13,352 bases of DNA from CAYUCJ01 sp049282265 (GTDB lineage: Bacteria; Desulfobacterota; DSM-4660; Desulfatiglandales; Desulfatiglandaceae). Both the position numbers and the translations under genes were made by a program. The DNA is taken from assembly GCA_049282265.1 (NCBI GenBank), contig JBAPTR010000302.1:1-13352 (forward strand), in the 5' to 3' direction. Below, piece by piece: positions 1 through 5,305 of the stretch. Positions within the stretch are counted from its first letter, which is position 1, and the number at the start of each line of letters is the position of its first letter. Below the pieces are notes generated by a model, which was not told the DNA's origin, did not search any database, and saw nothing but the letters and a program-made list of their open reading frames with translations.

Positions 1-2
1 AT

Positions 3-227
3 ATTACGCCGCCCATGCCCTCCGTGGTGGTGAGGATACTTGTGGCCGAAGGAGATCGCGTTGAAAGCGGTCAGGGCCTGGTGGTGGTGAGCGCCATGAA
101 GATGGAAAACACCCTCGTCGCCCCATACAAAGGGTTGGTAAAGAAAATTAATACCCGGGCAGAGGCGAGGGTAGCGCCGGGCGATACCCTGGTGGAAATC
201 GAAAAGGAAGCTCCAACAGATGGGTGA
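3..227 (+). CDS. Biotin carboxyl carrier (biotinyl) domain, C-terminal fragment
   Basis: This is the 3' end of a gene that starts left of the window; the frame is open from base 3, and Met at 15 is internal because the residues before it complete the conserved PMP motif at the entry of biotinyl domains. The domain carries a biotin on a lysine and swings it between biotin carboxylase and carboxyltransferase (or decarboxylase) sites. The biotinylation motif AMKME is intact, with the lysine codon at 99-101, and the closing 'GDTLVEIE' strand is typical of the fold. It could be the tail of an acyl-CoA carboxylase alpha subunit, of an oxaloacetate/pyruvate carboxylase-type protein, or a stand-alone carrier; only the last ~75 residues are visible. 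Its stop overlaps the next gene by 8 bases, so the two are probably translationally coupled. The acyl-CoA neighbourhood favours an acyl-CoA carboxylase (inference). Confidence 0.88.
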   Translation: MTPPMPSVVVRILVAEGDRVESGQGLVVVSAMKMENTLVAPYKGLVKKINTRAEARVAPGDTLVEIEKEAPTDG

Positions 228-996
228 AGATCTCCTCTATGAATTGAAGGGTCCTGTTGCAGTTCTGACCATCAACCGGGAATGCCGTCGGAATGCCATC
301 AGCCAGGAAATGATCCTGGGCTTCCTGGCACATCTGCGGGAGGTCGAAGAAAACAGCGACGTCCGAGCCGTCTGCATAACCGGGGCCGGTGACAGGGCCT
401 TCTGCTCCGGAGCCGACCTGGCAATAACCCTGGCAGGCGAGGGAGAGGACCGTTTGGAGGGGGCGAGGAACTACGCCCGCCTCCTGAAGAGGATGTCCCG
501 GTTCGGGAAGCCCCTCGTAGCCCGGGTAAACGGGACGTGCCTCGCGGGAGGACTGGGGATCATGCTCTCCTGTGACATTGCCATCGCCAGGAATGACGCC
601 TATTTCTGCACCCCGGAGGTGAATGTGGGCATCTTTCCCATGATGATCGGCGCCCTGCTCTACCGGAACGTCGGCAGGAAAAAGGCCATGGACATGGTCC
701 TCACAGGGAGGAAGGTCCAGGCCCGGGAGGCCGAGGCCATGGGCCTCATCACGCGGGCGGTGACCCCTGAAGACCTGGATAAGGAAATCCACGACACACT
801 GGATCTTCTCTCCGGCAAGAGCCCCATCGGTACGCGGATCGGCAAGGAGGCCTTCAGGACCATGAGCGATATGGCCCTTGACGATGCCATCGACTACCTC
901 TGCGGGGCCCTTGGAAAAGTAATCACCACCGAGGACGCCATGGAGGGGATGATGGCCTTTATGGAAAAACGAAAACCGAATTTCAAGGGGAAGTGA
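220..996 (+). CDS. Enoyl-CoA hydratase/isomerase family (crotonase) protein
   Basis: A 258-residue protein, the usual length of a single-domain crotonase. These enzymes hold acyl-CoA thioesters in an oxyanion hole and hydrate, isomerise or cleave them. Family motifs: AFCSGAD (60-66, first oxyanion-hole region), NGTCLAGGLGIMLSCD (104-119, second oxyanion region), TPEVNVGIFP (131-140), and LTGRKVQAREAEAMGLI (161-177). Of the two classical hydratase glutamates (Glu144 and Glu164 in the rat enzyme), only the second is present (Glu133); the first position is Gly113. The usual 'PGxGGTQRL' stretch is replaced by PMMIGALLYR. This may be a subgroup with altered chemistry, so simple crotonyl-CoA hydration should not be assumed. 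The ATG at 220 has a Shine-Dalgarno AAGGAAG at 204-210 and overlaps the biotinyl gene by 8 bases; the cleavage enzyme follows after 4 bases, so the three form one transcription unit. By position it could be a glutaconyl-CoA-type hydratase acting after a carboxylase (inference). Confidence 0.93.
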   Translation: MGEDLLYELKGPVAVLTINRECRRNAISQEMILGFLAHLREVEENSDVRAVCITGAGDRAFCSGADLAITLAGEGEDRLEGARNYARLLKRMSRFGKPLVARVNGTCLAGGLGIMLSCDIAIARNDAYFCTPEVNVGIFPMMIGALLYRNVGRKKAMDMVLTGRKVQAREAEAMGLITRAVTPEDLDKEIHDTLDLLSGKSPIGTRIGKEAFRTMSDMALDDAIDYLCGALGKVITTEDAMEGMMAFMEKRKPNFKGK

Positions 997-1000
997 TAAC

Positions 1001-1885
1001 ATGTCCTCCTTCTGGATCACTGAAAACCATGACTTTGAACGCACCTGCATGATAACCTGCGCCCTTTCGGGGGTGGTGGCCAACCGGAACCAGTGCCCCG
1101 CCATTCCCTATACCCCTGAAGAGTATGCGGCCGAGGCAAAGCGCGCCTACGAGGCGGGCGCGGCCGTGGTACACATTCACGCCCGGAAGCCGGATGGCTC
1201 TCCCAGCTACGAAGTGGAAGACTACCGGAATATCTACGACGCGGTGACCGCGACATGCCCCGTTATCATCAACTTTTCCACCGGTGCCGTCGGCATTCCC
1301 GTGGAGAAGAAAATCGCTCCCATCCGGGAAATCCGCCCCGCCATCGGGGCCCTGAACATGGGGTCCATGAACTATGCAAAGTACCATCAAGGGAAAAAGG
1401 CCTTTGTCTTCGACTTCGTCTTTGCCAACCCCTTTTCCGAAATTGCGCCCCTTGTTTCAGCCATGAAGGAGGCGGGAGTCAAGCCTGAGATGGAGTGTTT
1501 TGACTCCGGACACATCGGAAATTGCTTTCCCCTGATCGATATGGGGTTGCTGGAACCCCCCTACCAGTTCAGCCTCATCATGGGGGTTTTGGGGGGCATG
1601 CCGCCCACCGCAGACAACCTGGCCCATCAGGTGCGGATTCTTCCTGCCCGAAGCGACTGGGAGGTCATCGGCATCAGCCACGACCAATGGCGCATGGTTG
1701 CAGCTGCCATTGCACTTGGAGGGAACGTCAGGGTTGGCCTGGAGGACAATTTCTACGTCTCCGGCGGTGTCATGGCCCGATCAAACGGTGATCTGGTGGA
1801 AAAGGCGGCGAGGATGGTGAAGGACCAGGGCCGTGAAGTGGCCACGGTGGAGGAGTGCAGGGCCCGGCTCGGCTTGAAGCACTGA
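1001..1885 (+). CDS. Beta-keto acid cleavage enzyme (BKACE/DUF849), Zn-dependent
   Basis: A 294-residue TIM-barrel protein of the BKACE family, whose characterised members condense a beta-keto acid with acetyl-CoA to give acetoacetate and a new acyl-CoA. Metal and active-site signatures are clear: HIHAR gives the zinc histidines His58 and His60, and RVGLED gives Arg244, Glu248 (third zinc ligand) and Asp249, matching Arg226/Glu230/Asp231 of the type enzyme Kce. Other family blocks are NFSTG (91-95), ALNMGSMN (117-124) and EMECFDSGHI (163-172). At the position I align with Kce Glu14 there is Val26, suggesting a substrate unlike the amino-keto acid of Kce (alignment from memory). The start at 1001 has an AAGGGGAAG ribosome site 4-15 bases upstream; Met17 (1049) has none, so a short N-terminal extension is accepted. 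Co-directional with, and 4 bases behind, the enoyl-CoA hydratase. The exact substrate is unknown. Confidence 0.92.
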   Translation: MSSFWITENHDFERTCMITCALSGVVANRNQCPAIPYTPEEYAAEAKRAYEAGAAVVHIHARKPDGSPSYEVEDYRNIYDAVTATCPVIINFSTGAVGIPVEKKIAPIREIRPAIGALNMGSMNYAKYHQGKKAFVFDFVFANPFSEIAPLVSAMKEAGVKPEMECFDSGHIGNCFPLIDMGLLEPPYQFSLIMGVLGGMPPTADNLAHQVRILPARSDWEVIGISHDQWRMVAAAIALGGNVRVGLEDNFYVSGGVMARSNGDLVEKAARMVKDQGREVATVEECRARLGLKH

Positions 1886-1935
1886 GAAGTAATGATCCGG
1901 TTCCGGCCTCCGGCCATAGGGAGGGCGAGGGCTTT

Positions 1936-2031
1936 CAATACCCCAATACTCCGCTACTCCAGCTCAATTTGTTTCGGCAAATCTACTTATCTCTGATACG
2001 GGCCTGAGGACATGGATTCACAATGAGCATT
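1936..2031. repeat. Dispersed intergenic repeat, copy A
   Basis: This stretch aligns without a single gap to 12099-12194 (constant offset 10163). I count about 74 of 96 matching bases. Shared blocks include CCAATACTCCG (1943-1953), CTCCAGCTC (1957-1965), CGGCAAA (1975-1981), CTTATCTCTGA (1986-1996) and CCTGAGGAC (2003-2011). It lies between the BKACE gene and the MaoC-type gene and covers the ATG at 2023. The other copy is in clearly non-coding DNA, so this is a non-coding repeat family and not shared coding sequence. Copy A has lost the perfect hairpin seen in copy B. Function and mobility are unknown. Confidence 0.75.
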
Positions 2032-2035
2032 GAAC

Positions 2036-2043
2036 AGGGGAGG
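2036..2043 (+). promoter_or_regulatory. Ribosome binding site deciding the MaoC-type start
   Basis: AGGGGAGG lies 6 bases upstream of the GTG at 2050, close to ideal Shine-Dalgarno strength and spacing. The competing ATG at 2023 has only TGAGGA 12 bases away, and both that signal and the ATG fall inside the intergenic repeat at 1936-2031. This is the main reason the gene is started at 2050. Confidence 0.6.
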
Positions 2044-2049
2044 TTTTTC

Positions 2050-2526
2050 GTGGAATTTGAACTGGGAAAAAGCTACGATAAACTGAAGATAGGTGAAGAG
2101 GCCAGTTTTTCAAAAACCATTACGGAAACGGATGTCTACCTCTTTGCAGGCATCAGTGGAGATTTCAATCCCCTGCACGTGAACGAGGCCTTCGCCAGGC
2201 TGACGCCTTTCAAGACGCGCATAGCCCACGGCGCCCTTCCCCAGAGCCTGATCGCCCCGGTTCTGGGCATGAAACTGCCGGGGCTTGGCACCGTGGCGGT
2301 GGAAATTTCCTGCCGGTTCAAGGCCCCGACCTTTTTTGGGGACACCATCACGGCTACCGCCCGGGTGGCGGAAAAACTGGAAGAAAAACAATGGGTCCGT
2401 ATGACCTGCAAATGGACCAACCAGGATATGAAGCTCGTGGCAGAGGGGGAGGCCATTGTCATCCCTCCCCCCTCTGACGTGAAGGATCCGGCTTCAAAAC
2501 AAACCAAACAGGAACACAAAACATAA
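2050..2526 (+). CDS. MaoC/PhaJ-type (R)-specific enoyl-CoA hydratase
   Basis: From the GTG start this is a 158-residue single hot-dog-fold protein, the size of PhaJ-type hydratases, which add water to trans-2-enoyl-CoA to give (R)-3-hydroxyacyl-CoA and act as dimers. The hydratase-2 signature is SGDFNPLHVNEAFA; Asp38 and His43 (five apart, as Asp31/His36 in Aeromonas PhaJ) are the predicted catalytic pair. RIAHGALP and the 'FKAPTFFGDTITA' strand also match the family. The last ~15 residues are a hydrophilic Lys/Gln-rich tail. An ATG at 2023 would add 9 residues, but it sits in a repeat and has a weaker ribosome site, so I prefer GTG 2050. The SCP2 gene follows after 13 bases. An (R)-hydratase beside an S-type crotonase suggests either two different hydration steps or an epimerising bypass (inference). 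Confidence 0.9.
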   Translation: MEFELGKSYDKLKIGEEASFSKTITETDVYLFAGISGDFNPLHVNEAFARLTPFKTRIAHGALPQSLIAPVLGMKLPGLGTVAVEISCRFKAPTFFGDTITATARVAEKLEEKQWVRMTCKWTNQDMKLVAEGEAIVIPPPSDVKDPASKQTKQEHKT

Positions 2527-2539
2527 GGAGGAGAAGAAA

Positions 2540-2866
2540 ATGGCACTGTCAGATGTGAAAGAGGTTTTTGGAAAGATGTCCGGTGTGTTCAATGGCGCGT
2601 CAGCACAAGGGTTGGATGCGGTATTCCAGTTCGAGATCTCCGGGGACGGGGGCGGAAACTGGAGCGTTGCCATCAAGGACGGCACCTGCGTGATCGATGA
2701 AGGCACACACGACGCTCCGACGACAACGCTCACCATGTCGGGAGAGACCTGGCTGGGGATGGTGAACGGAGACCTCAATGGCATGCAGGCCTTCATGAGC
2801 GGCCAGCTGAAGGTGAGCGGTGATATCATGCTCGCCCAGAGGATACCCGAGCTTTTTCCGTTTTAA
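2540..2866 (+). CDS. SCP2 sterol-binding-domain protein (lipid/acyl-CoA carrier)
   Basis: A 108-residue protein that is essentially one SCP2 domain, a small alpha/beta fold with a hydrophobic tunnel for sterols, fatty acids or acyl-CoA. Visible hallmarks: the strand pattern 'VFQFEISGDGGGNWSVAIKD' (28-47), the acidic DAPTTTLTMSGETWLGMVNG segment (58-77), and GQLKVSGDIMLAQRIPELF (88-106), the conserved C-terminal helix of bacterial SCP2 proteins. There is no signal peptide, so it should be cytoplasmic. The ribosome site AAGGAGGAG (2525-2533) is strong, predicting high expression. It is packed 13 bases behind the MaoC-type hydratase and precedes the acyl-CoA dehydrogenase; the context suggests it carries or presents hydrophobic acyl-CoA intermediates (inference; its ligand is not readable). 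Confidence 0.88.
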   Translation: MALSDVKEVFGKMSGVFNGASAQGLDAVFQFEISGDGGGNWSVAIKDGTCVIDEGTHDAPTTTLTMSGETWLGMVNGDLNGMQAFMSGQLKVSGDIMLAQRIPELFPF

Positions 2867-2871
2867 TACCC

Positions 2872-2907
2872 CGGGTTGGCCGGTTTGTCGGTTGAGCCGG
2901 TAAAAGC
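2872..2907. repeat. Degenerate short tandem repeat, CGGTTGRGC-type
   Basis: Four adjoining units of 8-10 bases fill the gap after the SCP2 gene: CGGGTTGGC, CGGTTTGT, CGGTTGAGC and CGGTAAAAGC. The same kind of unit reappears on the other side of the acyl-CoA dehydrogenase gene at 4121-4138. No transcription or structural role is evident. Confidence 0.45.
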
Positions 2908-2972
2908 CACAGGCAAAAACAGTGAGCGTCCATTTGAGGCCTCATCCATCTGACGGATCGAAGAGATTTGTT

Positions 2973-4118
2973 ATGGCCGGATACCAGCAGTACTTTGGCG
3001 AAACGCATAACATGGTTCGGGAGACCGTACGGAAATTTGTCGCCCGTGAGATCAAACCGTTCGTGGATGAGTGGGAGGAAAGTGGGGAATTTCCGAGGGG
3101 ACTTTATCGGAAAGCCGGTGATGCCGGTATCCTCGGCATCGGGTATCCGGAAGAATACGGGGGCTCCGGTGGAGATATCTTCGTCAAGATCGCTTCCTCC
3201 GAGGAACTCATGCGATGCGGTTCTGCGGGCGTTGTAGCCGGGCTGGGGTCGCTTGATATCAGCATTCCTCCCGTCCTGGCCCTGGGAACGGAAGAACAGA
3301 AGGCCCGCTTTGTTCCCCCCGTCCTGAAGGGGGAAAAAATCTCGGCCCTGGGCATCACCGAACCCGACGCCGGTTCGGACGTAGCCAATATCCGGACAAG
3401 GGCCTTGCGAAACGAAGACCACTACAAGGTGAACGGAAGCAAGATGTTCATCACCAGTGGGGCCCGGGCCGACCAGCTCACCTGCGCCGTACGAACCGGC
3501 GGTGAGGGTTACCAAGGGATCAGCCTCCTGGTCATACCGTCCAATTCACCGGGATATGCCGTCTCCGGGAAACTCAAAAAAATGGGATGGTGGGCATCCG
3601 ACACGGCACAGATATTCCTGGAGGACTGCCGTGTACCGATGGAGAACCTGCTCGGCCGTGAAGGCCAGGGATTCTACGGCATCATGGAAAATTTCCAGCA
3701 CGAGAGGCTGCAGCTCTCCGTCATGGCCAACATGACCTCCCAGATGGCCCTGGAGGAATCCCTCAGGTATGCGAAGGAACGGGAGGCCTTCGGGCGCGCC
3801 CTGACCGGTTTTCAAATTACCAGGCACAAGCTGGCGGACATGGCGACCCTGGTGGAGGCCAGCCGGGAGTTTGTCTACCGGGTAGCGGCCAGAATCGGGG
3901 CCGGAGAAAACCAGGTCAAGGAGATCTCCATGGCCAAGAATTTTGCCTGTACGGTCAGCGACCGGGTGACTTTTGACGCTGTTCAGATCCACGGCGGCGC
4001 CGGCTACATGAGGGAGTTCCTTGTTGAAAGGCTCTACAGGGACAACCGGATCCTTTCCATCGGAGGGGGTACGCAGGAGATCATGAAGGAGATCATCGCG
4101 AAAATGATGCTGGGGTGA
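2973..4118 (+). CDS. Acyl-CoA dehydrogenase
   Basis: A 381-residue flavoprotein of normal family length that removes two hydrogens from C2-C3 of an acyl-CoA, passing electrons to electron-transfer flavoprotein. Family signatures: GITEPDAGSD (127-136, FAD/substrate site), REAFGRALTGFQ (270-281) and QIHGGAGYMREFLVER (338-353). At the usual catalytic-base position (Glu376 in medium-chain enzymes, in a YEGT motif) the sequence is IGGGT, with Gly365. A glutamate, Glu244 in FQHERLQ, stands where isovaleryl-CoA and long-chain dehydrogenases keep their base, so the enzyme is probably active with that geometry and may favour branched or long substrates (family knowledge plus inference). A GTG at 2922 would add 17 non-conserved residues without a good ribosome site; the ATG at 2973 has GAAGAGA about 8 bases upstream and begins like other family members. 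Confidence 0.95.
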   Translation: MAGYQQYFGETHNMVRETVRKFVAREIKPFVDEWEESGEFPRGLYRKAGDAGILGIGYPEEYGGSGGDIFVKIASSEELMRCGSAGVVAGLGSLDISIPPVLALGTEEQKARFVPPVLKGEKISALGITEPDAGSDVANIRTRALRNEDHYKVNGSKMFITSGARADQLTCAVRTGGEGYQGISLLVIPSNSPGYAVSGKLKKMGWWASDTAQIFLEDCRVPMENLLGREGQGFYGIMENFQHERLQLSVMANMTSQMALEESLRYAKEREAFGRALTGFQITRHKLADMATLVEASREFVYRVAARIGAGENQVKEISMAKNFACTVSDRVTFDAVQIHGGAGYMREFLVERLYRDNRILSIGGGTQEIMKEIIAKMMLG

Positions 4119-4120
4119 TA

Positions 4121-4138
4121 CGGTTGGGCCCGTTGGGC
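4121..4138. repeat. Short tandem repeat, CGGTTGGGC-type
   Basis: CGGTTGGGC is followed after one base by CGTTGGGC in the 28-base gap behind the acyl-CoA dehydrogenase stop. The flanks TACGG (4119-4123) and CCGTA (4138-4142) are inverted and could close a small hairpin. The units resemble those at 2872-2907 on the other side of the same gene. Confidence 0.4.
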
Positions 4139-4155
4139 CGTAGAGGATGATAACA

Positions 4156-5121
4156 ATGTTCAAGACGAAGATAACGGAACTCCTTGGAATTGAATATCCC
4201 ATTATTGTGGGCACCATGATGCATCTCAGTCAGGCCCCCTTTGTGGCCGCTGTCTCCGATGCGGGCGCCCTGGGAATCCTGGCATCGGCCAACTACCAGG
4301 ACCGGGATTCCTTCAGGCAGGCCATCAGGGATGTCAGGAAGAAGACTGCCAAGCCCTTTGCCGTCAATCTCAACATGTTCCCGGCAAGGAACCGTCTGGA
4401 CAACGACATCTATATCGATGTTCTGCTGGACGAGGGTGTGGGGATCGTGGAGACCTCCGGGCACAAGGCGCCCGAAGCATACGTGGATCGTCTCAAAAAG
4501 GGAAACGTCCTCTTGATCCACAAGTGTGTGGGCGTCCGTTATGCCAGGAAGGCTGAAAGCCTGGGCGTGGATGCCGTCACCGTCGTTGGGTATGAGAACG
4601 GCGGGGCCACCGGCAGGCTGGATATCACGACCCTGTGCCTGGTCCCGAGGGTGGTCGATAACGTGAACATCCCGGTGATCGCGGGAGGAGGCGTTGCCGA
4701 CGGGAGGTGCATGACGGCCCTCCTGGCCCTTGGCGCCGAGGGCGTCATCATGGGTACCCGCTTTCTCGTGGCCGATGAGTGCCCCCTGCACCCGAGGATA
4801 AAGGAAAGGCTTCTTTCAGCAACGGAACTGGACACCACGCTGGTCCTCCGGAGCGTCGGCAATACCCACCGTGTCTGGAAGAACAGGGCATCGGCGGCAA
4901 CTGCGGAGATGGAGTCACGGGGTGCCGGCCTGGAGGAGCTTTTCAGCATCATCTCGGGCGACCGGACAAAAAGGATGTATTTCGAGGGCGAGGCCGATTC
5001 CGGACTCCTCGCCTGCGGGCAGGGAATTGGGCTCGTGAGAGACATGAAGCCGGTTGGCGGGATCGTTGCAGAGATTATGGCAGAAGCGGAAGCCGCCAGG
5101 GAGAGGTTAAACGGTCTCTGA
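4156..5121 (+). CDS. Nitronate monooxygenase/FabK-family FMN TIM-barrel protein
   Basis: A 321-residue protein of the 2-nitropropane dioxygenase family, which includes nitronate monooxygenases and the FMN enoyl reductase FabK. The N-terminus (TKITELLGIEYPIIVGTMM), DAGALGIL (35-42), the phosphate-binding strands 'IPVIAGGGVADGR' (172-184) and ALGAEGVIMGTRFL (191-204) are characteristic. The motif normally reading ExGGHxG, with the catalytic histidine, is ENGGATG here (147-153), with Ala151 in the histidine position; either the chemistry differs or another residue serves. The ATG at 4156 is chosen over 4147 because AGAGG (4142-4146) lies 9 bases before 4156 but touches 4147. In an acyl-CoA cluster such a protein might be a flavin oxidoreductase acting on an enoyl- or acyl-CoA rather than a nitronate detoxifier (inference). 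Confidence 0.85.
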   Translation: MFKTKITELLGIEYPIIVGTMMHLSQAPFVAAVSDAGALGILASANYQDRDSFRQAIRDVRKKTAKPFAVNLNMFPARNRLDNDIYIDVLLDEGVGIVETSGHKAPEAYVDRLKKGNVLLIHKCVGVRYARKAESLGVDAVTVVGYENGGATGRLDITTLCLVPRVVDNVNIPVIAGGGVADGRCMTALLALGAEGVIMGTRFLVADECPLHPRIKERLLSATELDTTLVLRSVGNTHRVWKNRASAATAEMESRGAGLEELFSIISGDRTKRMYFEGEADSGLLACGQGIGLVRDMKPVGGIVAEIMAEAEAARERLNGL

Positions 5122-5126
5122 TATCC

Positions 5127-5145
5127 CGGCACTCAAATGGTGCCG
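5127..5145. other. Small dyad after the FMN-protein gene
   Basis: CGGCAC and GTGCCG form a perfect 6-base-pair inverted repeat with a 7-base loop (5133-5139), ending 15 bases before the predicted -35 box of livK. No run of T follows, so it is not a classical rho-independent terminator. It could be a 3'-end hairpin of the upstream transcript or an operator for the livK promoter. Confidence 0.35.
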
Positions 5146-5160
5146 AGGTGAACAATTCCA

Positions 5161-5189
5161 TTGACCCGCGACTTACCTTTACATATACT
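5161..5189 (+). promoter_or_regulatory. Predicted sigma70-type promoter of the liv operon
   Basis: TTGACC (5161-5166) and TATACT (5184-5189) each match five of six consensus bases and are separated by exactly 17 bases. The site lies in the 184-base gap between the FMN-protein gene and livK, predicting a leader of roughly 110 bases. I see no riboswitch-like structure in that leader. Confidence 0.6.
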
Positions 5190-5305
5190 TCAATCTTCCT
5201 GCAACGATCAATCTCTTCGAGACCTGTTGTTTGTCTCATGGATTATACCGGGGGGCATTCTGACCCTTTTCGCCTATCTCAACCTTTAACCTAGAGGAGG
5301 TAGCC

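Noticed and set aside
148..1104. Long minus-strand open frame (318 codons) opposite the enoyl-CoA hydratase
   Set aside because: It mirrors the codon pattern of the + strand gene, has no recognisable motif and no ribosome site; the + strand protein is a clear family member.
2922..2972. GTG-initiated extension of the acyl-CoA dehydrogenase
   Set aside because: The 17 extra residues are not family-like and have no ribosome site; Met at 2973 fits the usual start.
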